Origin: Pseudoalteromonas sp. '520P1 No. 423'
Lineage (GTDB): Bacteria; Pseudomonadota; Gammaproteobacteria; Enterobacterales; Alteromonadaceae
Direction of reading: 5' to 3'
Assembly: GCF_001269985.1 (NCBI RefSeq)
Contig: NZ_BBZB01000001.1
Span: 4,006,935-4,070,934, forward strand
Length of the DNA: 64,000 bases
The notes beneath the pieces were generated by a model. The model did no database searches. It was not told the DNA's origin and saw only the letters and a list, made by a program, of their open reading frames with translations. The position numbers and the translations under genes are program-made. Below are positions 44,438 through 54,249 of this stretch, piece by piece. Numbering within the stretch: the stretch's first letter is position 1; each line of letters starts with the position of its first letter.

Positions 44438-46174
44438 CTAGAGTGTGGCTTCCATAGTTTTCACTTCAATTTCAGGCATATTTTCAGCCACTCTAAATAC
44501 TTCATCTAGGCTAGTAATACCTTGTGTGGCATAAGCTAGCGCCATCATAGAAAGCGGTTCAAAATCGGGGTTATCTCTGGCGGCTTTGGCAAAAGCTTGA
44601 GTATCCGACAATCTAAGTGCATCCATCATGGCTTCATTCATTTCTAATAGCTCAAATACACCGATTCGACCTTTAAACCCTGTATGATTACAGTTAGTAC
44701 ACCCACTACCTGTATGGTAATGATGGTTTTGCTCTTTGCCTTTGCTTAAATATTGGATCCAAGACTGCTCTTGCGCATCTGGTTGGTAGTCTACTTTACA
44801 GTTATCACATAAACGGCGTACTAATCGCTGCGCTAAAATCGCTCGAAGTGAGCTGGCCACTAAGTATGAAGGTGCGCCCATATCAATTAAACGCATTGCA
44901 CTGGTGATAGCATCATTGGTATGCAGTGTAGATAATACTAAGTGACCTGTTAATGCACCACGTAAACCAATTTCAACTGTTTCTTGGTCACGCATTTCCC
45001 CCACCATGATGATGTCGGGATCTTGTCTTAATGTGGTTCGTAAAACACGCGCAAAATCGAGCCCTATTTTGCTATTCACTTGTACTTGGTTAATTCGACC
45101 AATACGATATTCAACTGGGTCTTCAACCGTAATAATTTTATTATTAGGCTGATTTAATTCACTTAATGCGCCATATAAAGTTGTTGTTTTACCAGAACCT
45201 GTTGGCCCAGTAACTAATATCATACCGTGCGGGCGTTTTAATGTTTCGCGTACACGCTTTAGCATACGATCAGGCATACCCGTTTGGTCTAACGTTAATA
45301 AACCCGCTGATTGGTCCAATAAACGCATTACAACCGACTCACCATGCTGCACTGGCATAGTTGAAACACGAATATCTAAGCTATGCTTTTTAACTTTTAT
45401 ATTAAAACGACCATCTTGCGGTAATCGTTTTTCAGAGATATCTAATCCTGCCATTAGTTTTAATCTTAAAACTAATGCAGAAGCAATCGCAACCTGATTT
45501 AAAACACTCTCATGCAATATGCCATCTATACGTTGGCGAATACGCAATAACCCATCATCAGGTTCAATATGTATATCTGATGCACGCATTTGTGCTCCAT
45601 CTTCAAAAATAGATTGCAATAACTTAACTACGGTTGCGTCTGAGGTATCATCATCAAGTGCATTTAAATCAAACTCTTCTTCGTCTTTATTTTCTTCTTG
45701 AAGTTGACTTGCAAAATTTTCTATATCTTGTGTTCTACGATATAAATTATCAAAAGCCGCCATCATTTGGCTTTCTTGAACAACCGCTAATGCAATTTCT
45801 TTAGGTGCCAACATAGGCGCTAGCTGATCTAAACTACTCAAATCTGCTGGATCACTCATACCAAGTAATACACTGTCACCTTGGTCTTCTATGACTAATG
45901 CTTTAAAACGACGTGCAAATACTTCAGGTAATAAATTAGCAATTTTTGAAGGTATTTGTCTTTGAGATATATCTAAAAATGGCACATTAAGTTGTTGTGC
46001 TAAAAAGCGTAATAGCTGCGGCTCACTAATGACACCTTGATCAATTAAGGTGGCACCCAATTTACGGCCTGAAGCTTTTTGCTCTTTTAATGCGCTTAAT
46101 AAATCTTGTTCTTCAATGATCCCTTCATGAACTAATAGATCACCAAGTCGCATTTTTAGTTTAGGTCTGATCAT
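44438..46174 (-). CDS. mshE: MSHA extension ATPase MshE
   Basis: A 578-aa hexameric ATPase that drives pilus polymerisation. The N-terminal MshEN domain carries two tandem c-di-GMP-binding motifs (R-L-G-D-L-L-V ... L-S-A-L-K-E-Q ... L-G-A-T-L-I-D-Q-G-V-I), so pilus extension should respond to c-di-GMP. The catalytic part has Walker A G-P-T-G-S-G-K-T, Asp box, Walker B (M-V-G-E-M-R-D) and a C-x2-C / C-x2-C zinc site (C-D-N-C, C-T-N-C). Complete. It sits between mshN and mshG. Confidence 0.97.
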   Translation of the reverse strand: MIRPKLKMRLGDLLVHEGIIEEQDLLSALKEQKASGRKLGATLIDQGVISEPQLLRFLAQQLNVPFLDISQRQIPSKIANLLPEVFARRFKALVIEDQGDSVLLGMSDPADLSSLDQLAPMLAPKEIALAVVQESQMMAAFDNLYRRTQDIENFASQLQEENKDEEEFDLNALDDDTSDATVVKLLQSIFEDGAQMRASDIHIEPDDGLLRIRQRIDGILHESVLNQVAIASALVLRLKLMAGLDISEKRLPQDGRFNIKVKKHSLDIRVSTMPVQHGESVVMRLLDQSAGLLTLDQTGMPDRMLKRVRETLKRPHGMILVTGPTGSGKTTTLYGALSELNQPNNKIITVEDPVEYRIGRINQVQVNSKIGLDFARVLRTTLRQDPDIIMVGEMRDQETVEIGLRGALTGHLVLSTLHTNDAITSAMRLIDMGAPSYLVASSLRAILAQRLVRRLCDNCKVDYQPDAQEQSWIQYLSKGKEQNHHYHTGSGCTNCNHTGFKGRIGVFELLEMNEAMMDALRLSDTQAFAKAARDNPDFEPLSMMALAYATQGITSLDEVFRVAENMPEIEVKTMEATL

Positions 46175-46222
46175 CTTAATAGCTCTTATTTGTTAAATCA
46201 TTTTTAGGGATACAAAACAACA

Positions 46223-47326
46223 TTATAACAATCCAATTTTTGCAAGTCTTTGTTTTGCGTGGTTATGTGCATTAGGAGATAAACCACCTAACTCAATCGC
46301 TGTTAAATAAAAACGCTTAGCGTTATGGTAATTACCTAAAGCATCATTTGATGTTGCCAATGCTAACCACCACTTTGCCTCACCAGGCTCCAACTGCGTT
46401 AATTTACCAAAGCAATTTTGTGCCACTTTATGCTCACCTAATTGCTGTGAAGCTGTTCCTTTTAAAATCCAAAAATCAATATTGGCGTTCACTTCATATC
46501 GCTTCGATAAAACAGGTGCTACCGATTGGTAACTCCCTTTCTCTACTAATATTTTAGCTAACAAAATACGCCAGCGCATTACATCAGGATTTAAACTTAA
46601 ACCATGCCTTAATATAGATTCCGCTTCTTGTGATTGCTCTCTGCCATAATAAGCTGCAGCAAGTAAACTACGCGCTTCAATATGTAATGGTATTAAAATT
46701 AAGGTTTTATCTAAAGCTGCAATCGCATCCTCAATTAAGCCAAATTGAAACGCTTCTTTACCTTGGGTAAACCAGTTTTCAGCACGTTCTCTTGTTGAAA
46801 TTTTTCTGATTTTAGCTACTGATTTTGGCTTATCTTTAATAATAGTCGGTGGTGGTATTACTTCTTTTGCAAGCGCTATTGTCTGCTGTTCTGGTTCTTT
46901 AATTGACTCTTTAACTTGTTCTGAAGAAGCTAAAGGTTTTAGTGTTTGTTCAGTTTCTTTTTTAGCAATATCAGCTTCAAGTATTTTGATGCGTTCTTGA
47001 GCTACCTTTAAAGCCGATGTTTTCACTTTTTTTAAGTCTGCATCATCAGATTCAACACTCTTTTTTTGTTTATCAACTGCTTGACTTATTTTTTGCGGTT
47101 CAACTTTTTGAATCTGTGCAGCTATAACAGGCTCATCTTGCTGTTTGCTCGGAATAAACCAGTATGCACCAATGGCTATGCTTACAGCCATTGCTACTAG
47201 ACCTATACGTTGAAATAACTGAGTATTATTTCTAACATTTTCTACTTTTACTGTTGGATCTAAGTAGAGCGCATCATTTGACTCTCTATGCTCAATGTCT
47301 TTGAGCATTTTATTTATTACGCTCAT
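46223..47326 (-). CDS. mshN: MSHA biogenesis TPR protein MshN
   Basis: A 367-aa inner-membrane protein: a short cytoplasmic N-terminus (M-S-V-I-N-K-M-L-K-D-I-E), one helix at about 42-60, a long charged periplasmic linker and C-terminal TPR repeats (about 180-360, W-F-T-Q-G-K-E-A-F ... A-L-D-K-T-L). GGAG lies before the start at 47326, which overlaps the mshM stop. The N-terminal motif is shared with PilF/ExeB-like proteins that contact the AAA ATPase MshM. Confidence 0.9.
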   Translation of the reverse strand: MSVINKMLKDIEHRESNDALYLDPTVKVENVRNNTQLFQRIGLVAMAVSIAIGAYWFIPSKQQDEPVIAAQIQKVEPQKISQAVDKQKKSVESDDADLKKVKTSALKVAQERIKILEADIAKKETEQTLKPLASSEQVKESIKEPEQQTIALAKEVIPPPTIIKDKPKSVAKIRKISTRERAENWFTQGKEAFQFGLIEDAIAALDKTLILIPLHIEARSLLAAAYYGREQSQEAESILRHGLSLNPDVMRWRILLAKILVEKGSYQSVAPVLSKRYEVNANIDFWILKGTASQQLGEHKVAQNCFGKLTQLEPGEAKWWLALATSNDALGNYHNAKRFYLTAIELGGLSPNAHNHAKQRLAKIGLL

Positions 47327-48249
47327 AAAACTTGTCTCCAAATCCAAATACCAGCAACAAATGCCGACACCAAAGCCGTACTACCAATCCACCAATAGTT
47401 ATTATTATTCTCAGCACAATCTTCAGTATCTTTTATGGCTGCTTGTATATGTTTTGCCGTTAACTCTTGAGCACCTTCGCCAAAAGCTTGCAGTAATACC
47501 TTATGGCATAATAAGTTAACTAATCTAGGTATTCCTCTACTGGCTTTTGCGATTTGCAATCCTAAGTTATTTGAAAAAAGCTTGGGTGAGTTATTGTTAT
47601 CTGCTAAGTCTTTAGCCGCTACCATGAGCCTATGTTGAATGTAGTGAACAACTTCAGAGTCATTCATAGGACGCAGATTATATGAAAAACTAATTCTTTG
47701 ACGTAATTGTCTTACCCTTTCATTTGCTAACTTTTCATCAAGCTCAGGCTGACCAAATAACACAACTTGTAGCAGCTTTTTACTTTCGGTTTCTAAGTTA
47801 GTAAATAGCCGTAAGGCTTCTAATGTATCCCAACTTAAACATTGTGCTTCATCAATGATTAACACAACCGTTTGGCCATTTTTATGAAGCTCTAACAATT
47901 TATGCTGTATTTTTTGTATCAATGCCTGCTGATCTAATTGCTCATCTAACGCTAAACCTAGTTCACTTGCAAAAGCCCAGCGTAACTCTTCAGGGTTCAA
48001 ATATGAATTGGGTAAATAGGCTGTAACCATATTCACCATATTTTTAGGTAAACTATTAAGCAACTTACGGCACAATAAAGTTTTTCCGGTGCCAACTTCG
48101 CCCGTTACTTTAATAAAGCCTTCGCCCATATTTAATGCAGTAAACAATACCTGCATTGCTTCATTATGAGGCTCTAACGCACAAAAAAACTCAGTATTAG
48201 GCGTTAAAGAAAATGGCATTTCTTTAAGGTTAAAAAAACTTAAATACAT
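47323..48249 (-). CDS. mshM: MSHA AAA ATPase MshM (ExeA-like)
   Basis: A 308-aa ATPase with Walker A G-E-V-G-T-G-K-T (50-57), Walker B V-L-I-I-D-E-A-Q (around 128-135) and a C-terminal membrane helix (W-W-I-G-S-T-A-L-V) in the last 25 residues. The family start L-S-F-F-N-L-K-E-M-P-F-S-L-T-P is present. Related ExeA acts on secretin assembly through peptidoglycan, and mshL, the secretin gene, is directly upstream with no gap. Confidence 0.94.
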   Translation of the reverse strand: MYLSFFNLKEMPFSLTPNTEFFCALEPHNEAMQVLFTALNMGEGFIKVTGEVGTGKTLLCRKLLNSLPKNMVNMVTAYLPNSYLNPEELRWAFASELGLALDEQLDQQALIQKIQHKLLELHKNGQTVVLIIDEAQCLSWDTLEALRLFTNLETESKKLLQVVLFGQPELDEKLANERVRQLRQRISFSYNLRPMNDSEVVHYIQHRLMVAAKDLADNNNSPKLFSNNLGLQIAKASRGIPRLVNLLCHKVLLQAFGEGAQELTAKHIQAAIKDTEDCAENNNNYWWIGSTALVSAFVAGIWIWRQVL

Positions 48250-49929
48250 TTAGTTAGCATACCAACTTTTTAATAATTGCATTGAACGCTTTTGCTGTTT
48301 TTGCCAAGAGTCAGCCATTACGACCGTAGGTTTAATTAAGATCACTAACTCTTTTTTCTCTTGGCGTTTTCGAATACTTTTGAATAAATTGCCCAATACA
48401 GGCAAATCGCCTAATAAAGGTGTTTTAGATTCTTCATCTGTTGTCACTGTTTGCATTAAGCCACCAATCACTACTATTTCACCAGAGCCCGCTCTGATAA
48501 TAGTATCGGCCTCACGAATATTACTTTGTGCTAATGGTAATATGAATTCTTCGTTATTGAGTGTGATCACTTTCTTTTGCTCAGCAGTTTCTGTTACCGA
48601 AGGATGTACATGTAAAATAACCGAACCGTTGACATCTATTTGAGGTGTGACATCAAGCGCAATACCCGTGAAAAATGGTGTTAACTCAATTTCAGGCGTT
48701 GTGGTAGTTGAATTACCTGTCACTGTAGTACTTGATACTTCAGTTACAAAATATTCATCTTGACCCACTTTAATCACCGCTTTTTGATTGTTAATTGCCG
48801 TGACTCTTGGGTTAGATAGCATTTGCACGTCGCCCTGAGTTTCAAGTAAGTTAATCACACCAGAAAAATCGGTATTTTTAAAAGAAATACTAGTTGAACC
48901 GCCAAGTTCAGCAGCAATTGAATTTGTAGCAGCACCAACAGCAGATGTGCCAAAAGTAATATCTGTACTGCCAATATGCCCTATTACTTGTTCCCAGTTA
49001 ACTCCTTGCTGGTAATCATCTTTAAGTGTCACTTCGATTACTTTTGCTTCTAATATGACTTGTCGTTGCAGGCTTTCTTCGCTTTTATTTAAAAAATCTT
49101 TCATTGCTGCTATTTCACTTGGCAACGCATGAACCGTAACCATACTCGCTTGAGGACTCACTATCACGTAGCGGCCTTTATCTTTTCCAACTAAAGATTC
49201 TAATGCTGTTTTTAATTCACCCCAAAAATCTGTATTAGAAGAGCTTTGAATATTAGCGCCGTTTAACTGAGAACCACCACCTGACCCGCCAGAACCATTG
49301 CCACTTGAGCTATTTTGATTGTTTACGCTATTATTTAAATTACCTGAGCTAGATGAACTACCTGCACCTTGATCAAACTGACTAACACCACCAGCGACCA
49401 CACTTACACTTGAACTACCCGAGCGCTTCATCATTAAGTAGTTTACAGGAATTGATTCTGTTCGCATTTTTGCAGGTAAAACTTGCACTACTTTACCTTC
49501 ACGAAAAACATCTATTTCATACATGCGAATGATGACTTTAATTACTTCATCTAGGCTCACATCTTTTAAATTTAGACTTATTTTTCCGCTTACTTCAGGG
49601 TGAACAGCAACACTATAAGGGGTATCGTCGACAAGACCGACAAAAAAATCACGGATTTCAACTTCATTTGCCGCAACTTCAAAACGTTTAATTTCCAATT
49701 CTTTTGGAATTAATAAATTTGAGCTTACAGAAGTTAATAACTCTTGTGCTAATGCATCAGGAACAATATCTTCATCAACGTTTTTTGCATCACCTTCTTT
49801 AGGTGTTAACTCACCTGTAATATGAGGTTGTATTGCGCTTTTATTATCTGTTATTTCACAACCGGCAATGAAACTGATGGCTAGCGATAAAATACTAAGT
49901 TGATATATTTTTTTAACGTTTAATTTCAT
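48250..49929 (-). CDS. mshL: MSHA secretin MshL
   Basis: A 559-aa outer-membrane lipoprotein (signal M-K-L-N-V-K-K-I-Y ... lipobox I-A-G-C24) forming the pilus exit pore. A secretin/TonB short domain is at about 100-150, an N1-like domain at 245-300, a Ser/Gly/Asn-rich loop lies between them (about 195-230), and the secretin barrel is at about 320-545 with V-I-G-G-L-M and T-P-L-L-G-D-L-P-V-L-G-N-L-F. The gene overlaps mshK by 17 bases. Confidence 0.95.
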   Translation of the reverse strand: MKLNVKKIYQLSILSLAISFIAGCEITDNKSAIQPHITGELTPKEGDAKNVDEDIVPDALAQELLTSVSSNLLIPKELEIKRFEVAANEVEIRDFFVGLVDDTPYSVAVHPEVSGKISLNLKDVSLDEVIKVIIRMYEIDVFREGKVVQVLPAKMRTESIPVNYLMMKRSGSSSVSVVAGGVSQFDQGAGSSSSSGNLNNSVNNQNSSSGNGSGGSGGGSQLNGANIQSSSNTDFWGELKTALESLVGKDKGRYVIVSPQASMVTVHALPSEIAAMKDFLNKSEESLQRQVILEAKVIEVTLKDDYQQGVNWEQVIGHIGSTDITFGTSAVGAATNSIAAELGGSTSISFKNTDFSGVINLLETQGDVQMLSNPRVTAINNQKAVIKVGQDEYFVTEVSSTTVTGNSTTTTPEIELTPFFTGIALDVTPQIDVNGSVILHVHPSVTETAEQKKVITLNNEEFILPLAQSNIREADTIIRAGSGEIVVIGGLMQTVTTDEESKTPLLGDLPVLGNLFKSIRKRQEKKELVILIKPTVVMADSWQKQQKRSMQLLKSWYAN

Positions 49930-50278
49930 AAGAGTAAAGTTCTAATATACGTTGTTCTGATCCTCGAGATAAGTAAACTTTTTTTGCCGTTATTTTGGCT
50001 ATATTAAATTCGCCTACTGCCTCGCCCGCTTTATAAAGTTTTCCAGAAATAATCGCTTTATATCGACCATTTTTAAAAATTAAAGATTGAAGTCTTAATT
50101 CAGAATTTTTATTAGTTTCTGATTCACCACTTGTTGAACCTGTTGTATTTCCACTTAATTTAGGGCGAGTAGGATCAATTAATTGCAAAGAATTAACTGT
50201 GCTCGCATTTACATTAATAGTACTGAATAAGGTCATCACTATTAAAAATACTAAATTAAAGTGCAATAAATTTCTCAT
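49913..50278 (-). CDS. mshK: MSHA biogenesis protein MshK
   Basis: A 121-aa exported protein: signal peptide to about residue 26, then L-I-D-P-T-R-P, a conserved early motif in MshK/PilP-like proteins, and S-L-I-F-K-N-G-R-Y-K-A-I-I-S-G-K-L-Y near the C-terminus, which resembles the secretin-contacting PilP domain. The ATG at 50278 is preferred over a GTG two codons earlier. It overlaps mshJ by 23 bases and mshL by 17, so translation is tightly coupled. Confidence 0.85.
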   Translation of the reverse strand: MRNLLHFNLVFLIVMTLFSTINVNASTVNSLQLIDPTRPKLSGNTTGSTSGESETNKNSELRLQSLIFKNGRYKAIISGKLYKAGEAVGEFNIAKITAKKVYLSRGSEQRILELYSYEIKR

Positions 50279-50945
50279 CTGCACTCACTGTTGCTATTAC
50301 CAATTTAAGTTCCGCTTTAGGATACTCCATAACCTGATATTGGAACTGACTAATAAAAAGCTTTTCTTTTATTTTTCCTAGGCTTTTTACATAATTTAAT
50401 AAGCTAAAATAATCACCTACTATTGTAAGAGACATACCATGCTCATAAAAAGCAACTTCCTTATTTTGATTTGTTTGGCTATTATTTTTAGCATTGCCTT
50501 CTTTAGCTGCTTGCCCTATCACTATTGGCTTAACAGCCTCTAAACCAAAAGATTTTAACTGCAAAGATTGATTAACCTTAAGTAGCTGTTTTAGCACCTG
50601 AGCCATTTTATATGGCGGTATGAATCCCTGGCTAAATTGAGATAAATCTTGATCTATATTTTTAAGCTCTAATTTTGCTTGTTCTAACTCTTTACGCAAC
50701 TGCAAAGTATAGTCTTGTGTTAAAGCATGGTTAAACATATCAATTTTAGTTTTAGCTTGCGCTAATGATTGATGATTTTGCTTAATGTGTTTTTTACTTT
50801 TAGCTATTTCATCATGTAAAGGTGTAATAATAAACCACACTATTAAATACAATATTAAAAATAGCCCTATGCCAAGCAGCATATACTTTTCGCGAATTTG
50901 TAATTGTGATACTTTTTCACAATACATTTCCCATTGTTGCTTCAT
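50256..50945 (-). CDS. mshJ: MSHA biogenesis protein MshJ (PilO-like)
   Basis: A 229-aa bitopic inner-membrane protein: a short cytoplasmic tail, helix at about 22-42, a coiled coil (about 50-100) and a periplasmic ferredoxin-like domain, the layout of PilO/GspM. It pairs with the PilN-like protein encoded just upstream (ATGA overlap) and with MshK in the alignment complex. Confidence 0.87.
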   Translation of the reverse strand: MKQQWEMYCEKVSQLQIREKYMLLGIGLFLILYLIVWFIITPLHDEIAKSKKHIKQNHQSLAQAKTKIDMFNHALTQDYTLQLRKELEQAKLELKNIDQDLSQFSQGFIPPYKMAQVLKQLLKVNQSLQLKSFGLEAVKPIVIGQAAKEGNAKNNSQTNQNKEVAFYEHGMSLTIVGDYFSLLNYVKSLGKIKEKLFISQFQYQVMEYPKAELKLVIATVSADEKFIAL

Positions 50946-51541
50946 GAGTTATCACCTTTTTTAGCGGTAGCGACACGAAACTCAATTTTTGACTGCTCGT
51001 CTACATGGGTAAATTCTAAAACAGAAAATGATTTCCCTGAAAAGAAATCAGATTGTTTAAGCCCATCAAACCAATATGGTAATTTTGAAGGTGACTGAGT
51101 TAAACCTTTAAGCTCAATTTCATGATTCATAAATTCAAACTGAGTTAACCATACATCTGAATGATGAAACTGCGCTAAATCAGACATAACATCCGCATAG
51201 CTAATTTTATCTTCATTATTTTTTTCTGAAATATACTTAAGCATCATTTCTTTATGTTGATACTCTTTCTTAAGTTTATTTAATTGCTGAGATAAAAAAG
51301 TTTTGTCTTGTTTAACTGCAAGCGCAGCCTGTAACTCGTTAACTTGCGCAGTTTGTTGCGTAAGCTTGCGTTTTAATTGAGTTAATTCCTGAGTTAAGTC
51401 TTTATTAACATATATTAATATACTCATATATCCGATACAAAGTACGAGTACGATAGCCCAAGATAATGCGATGTTATTTAAGCTTAATGGGTCTTTAACT
51501 GGTCTTAATTCAGATAAATAGAGATTAATGCGTTGCTTCAT
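50942..51541 (-). CDS. mshI2: MSHA PilN-like assembly protein (second mshI)
   Basis: A 199-aa bitopic protein starting M-K-Q-R-I-N-L-Y-L, the conserved MshI-binding N-terminal motif of PilN proteins, followed by a helix at about 27-48, a coiled coil (50-95) and a periplasmic domain. In many MSHA loci this follows mshI. It overlaps mshI by 17 bases and mshJ by 4. Confidence 0.87.
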   Translation of the reverse strand: MKQRINLYLSELRPVKDPLSLNNIALSWAIVLVLCIGYMSILIYVNKDLTQELTQLKRKLTQQTAQVNELQAALAVKQDKTFLSQQLNKLKKEYQHKEMMLKYISEKNNEDKISYADVMSDLAQFHHSDVWLTQFEFMNHEIELKGLTQSPSKLPYWFDGLKQSDFFSGKSFSVLEFTHVDEQSKIEFRVATAKKGDNS

Positions 51542-52469
51542 TTTCGCCTCCTATCATCTCAATTGCAGCACTAATTGCAAAGTGTAATGACTCATCTTGC
51601 CCAGCACAACAGGCTAAATGTCTTTGCAATGTTGTAACCTTAACCGGAAAGTGTACTTTTAACTGCTCTACTATTTGATCCAAGTGGTCACTTGGTAAAT
51701 ATAGTTGCAGTGATTTTAATGGTGGTTGCTTTAACTGAGATTCAAAAAAATCAATGGAACGTTGCAGCTCTAAACTAAAAGAGTCCAATAACCCCATAGA
51801 TAAATCTTCTATAGACATTGTTGGCAAGCGAGAAAAACCTCTTAAACGTCGCGAAAATAGTAAGCAACCATCTCTTACTATTTGAATACTAGGTTCCAGT
51901 CCAGCGTCTTGATACACAATTAAATGTGCTGAAGTATCTACCGCTAATAAATTTGTTAATACAAGCTCTTCACAGGTGATTAGCTCCAATTCTGCTTTGC
52001 TTTTGTGAACTGCTTTGATGATAGGCATTAATAATGTTTTATTGGCAGCAAAAACAGATATTTTTTCTTGTCCTGCTTGTTTAATAGGGTTTTCTATAAA
52101 ATCTGCAATAATGCTTTCAGCCGGAATTGTCACTAAATCTTTAACAGTCCAAGGCAGTGATTGTTTTATTTCTTCAATAGATAGGCTCGGTTTATCCATT
52201 TGCACTATTTGATATAAGTGAGAGGGTAAAACAATCGCTACTTGGGCACATTCTACATCAAGTTCGTCAATACAGTGCGTAATTGATTCTGACAATTGCG
52301 AGTCATTAGTATACGAAACTGTTTTATGAGCTACCATTAACCACTGCTCTTGTTTAAACGCTAAGTTAACAGCTATGACTTTATCTAGCTGAACTACAAG
52401 ACCAATATAATTAGTGTAACCTTTACCTTTATTTAAAAAAGGCAAACGTGAAAGAAGGTTTTTTATCAT
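51525..52469 (-). CDS. mshI: MSHA biogenesis protein MshI (PilM-like)
   Basis: About 314 aa, an actin-like cytoplasmic protein that docks the assembly machine by binding the PilN N-terminus. V-V-Q-L-D-K-V-I-A-V-N near the start and E-I-K-Q-S-L-P-W-T-V-K-D-L in the middle are typical. A TTG at 52490 would add seven residues; neither start has a clear ribosome site and the ATG is preferred. It is the first core gene of the locus, 268 bases after an EAL-type gene. Confidence 0.85.
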   Translation of the reverse strand: MIKNLLSRLPFLNKGKGYTNYIGLVVQLDKVIAVNLAFKQEQWLMVAHKTVSYTNDSQLSESITHCIDELDVECAQVAIVLPSHLYQIVQMDKPSLSIEEIKQSLPWTVKDLVTIPAESIIADFIENPIKQAGQEKISVFAANKTLLMPIIKAVHKSKAELELITCEELVLTNLLAVDTSAHLIVYQDAGLEPSIQIVRDGCLLFSRRLRGFSRLPTMSIEDLSMGLLDSFSLELQRSIDFFESQLKQPPLKSLQLYLPSDHLDQIVEQLKVHFPVKVTTLQRHLACCAGQDESLHFAISAAIEMIGGENEATH

Positions 52470-52737
52470 ATATTTTTTATTATCACTCAAATAACATGAC
52501 TCAGTTTAGATACCCAATAACGTAAATTATCAATTATTACTAAAAGATAGCAAGTAGTTTAAATATGGAGAATTTTCAAAATAAATTTCATACTAACAGA
52601 AACTGTTATAGAACACATTTATGAAGAGGATATTTACGAGATAAAATTCAAATTAATATTAAATAATTACAAGTAATCGCATTGAAAATGTAACAGTTAC
52701 ATTTTAAGTATCTTTATTTAATATAAAACTTTTAATT

Positions 52738-54093
52738 TTAGGCTTTAGAAAACTCACTTAACTCCTGTAAAGGTTCACTAAAATAATGTCCTTGCGCACC
52801 AACGACGCCTAAGATTTTTAATACATCTAACTCCAATTTTTGCTCAATACCAACGGCAAAAACAGGCAATAAACTCTTTTTTGCAAACCCTATTATTTCC
52901 TTAACTTTTTTCTGTTTATTGATATCAAAGTTTATATTGTGCACTAAATTATAACTCAACTTAAATGACTTAATGTTATATTTAACAAATAGCTCCGGAG
53001 TTATTTTTTTATCTAAAATAGCACCCTCGACTTTATCTAAAATAATCGAAATATCATGCTGTGTTAATAAATATAAAGCTTCCTGCAATTGTATTTCTTT
53101 GTTGATTAAGTCTGTTTCAGAAAGTTCTAAAATAATATTTTTACGGCGCTGTGAACGCAGTAAAACATCAGAAAACCACTGAAAAAAACTCATATCTAAC
53201 CAGCTTGATTGATATAAATTTATGCTGACATGTTGATAACTGGCCTCAGAATTAATCACATTCATCGCTTGCGTTACAATCGCTTTATCTAGTAACAACA
53301 TTTGCTTTTTTGAATTTACGTTTGGTAGCAGCTGCGATGCATTCAGTAAACCTAAGGTTTCGTGTCTAATTCTGATTAATGCTTCATGCTGTAAAATATC
53401 GCCATTAAAAATTGAAAAAACAGGCTGAAACAATAATATATAGCGTTTTTTTGCAATATAGTCTGAGATATCAGTAGATATTAAGGCAAGTAACTGAGTT
53501 TGAGTATGATTATATGAATAACGATAATAAGATAACCACTCGCTAGTTTTGCTGATCATCAGTGCTGACTGTGCCAGTTGATAAACCATCAATTGATTGG
53601 CTCCCGCATTAAAATCGCATACACCCATTTTTAAGTTTTTGATTAAATCGTGCGGTTTATTTTTACCTGCTAATGAGATGCACTGTAATATCACTTCATG
53701 TAATCTTTGTATAAATAGCGCCTCGCTATGAGAAGGTGCTTTATTTAAGGTTAATGTAAAACTGACTGTATTGAGTTTTTTAATGGAGACATTATTCACC
53801 TTTGAAAACTGTTTAAGTAATTGTGTTTTAAGTATTGAAAAAAAAGCATGTGTGATTTCTATTTGAGATACCTCAATAATAGAAAATATTTTTTTATTTT
53901 TTGAGTCAAGACTCTGAATATTAGCTTGCTGTGCACCTAATAAAGAAACTGTTAATTTAGACTCGGATACGGGACCTTGTATTTTTTTTTCAAACACTTT
54001 CAGAGGATGTTTTTTTTGTTTTACAGTTTTAGAAAGAAATTTAAAAAATAACAAATCATAAAACTTTATAATAAATTCAAATAACTTTGCCAT
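52738..54093 (-). CDS. Degenerate EAL-domain protein, MshH/CsrD-like
   Basis: A 451-aa protein with a C-terminal EAL fold (about 205-445). The E-A-L motif is kept (H-E-A-L-I-R-I, 237-239) and I-N-L-Y stands for the usual N-x-S, but the catalytic D-D-F-G-T-G is replaced by L-D-K-V-E-G and A-E-G-V-E by A-V-G-I-E, so it cannot cleave c-di-GMP. No GGDEF motif is present in the N-terminal half. In MSHA loci mshH, a CsrD homologue with degenerate domains that affects CsrB turnover, occupies this place. Compared with CsrD (about 650 aa) it lacks the two-helix sensor region. A sensing or scaffold role is inferred. Confidence 0.7.
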   Translation of the reverse strand: MAKLFEFIIKFYDLLFFKFLSKTVKQKKHPLKVFEKKIQGPVSESKLTVSLLGAQQANIQSLDSKNKKIFSIIEVSQIEITHAFFSILKTQLLKQFSKVNNVSIKKLNTVSFTLTLNKAPSHSEALFIQRLHEVILQCISLAGKNKPHDLIKNLKMGVCDFNAGANQLMVYQLAQSALMISKTSEWLSYYRYSYNHTQTQLLALISTDISDYIAKKRYILLFQPVFSIFNGDILQHEALIRIRHETLGLLNASQLLPNVNSKKQMLLLDKAIVTQAMNVINSEASYQHVSINLYQSSWLDMSFFQWFSDVLLRSQRRKNIILELSETDLINKEIQLQEALYLLTQHDISIILDKVEGAILDKKITPELFVKYNIKSFKLSYNLVHNINFDINKQKKVKEIIGFAKKSLLPVFAVGIEQKLELDVLKILGVVGAQGHYFSEPLQELSEFSKA

Positions 54094-54187
54094 GAGATAC
54101 TTTCAATGATTGATGCAATAACATAAGTGTTGTTCAACAATCAGGGGAATTCAAGCCAGGCAATAATAAGTTTTAAATTTTAATCAC

Positions 54188-54214
54188 AAAAAAAACCTGC
54201 ATAAAGCAGGCTTT
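54188..54214 (-). terminator. Terminator after the TIGR04219 gene
   Basis: Minus strand GCCTGC-TTTAT-GCAGG followed by eight T. It lies about 35 bases after the stop of the outer-membrane protein gene. Confidence 0.88.
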
Positions 54215-54249
54215 TAATTAAGCTCATTTAAATAGCTAAAAATATGATT

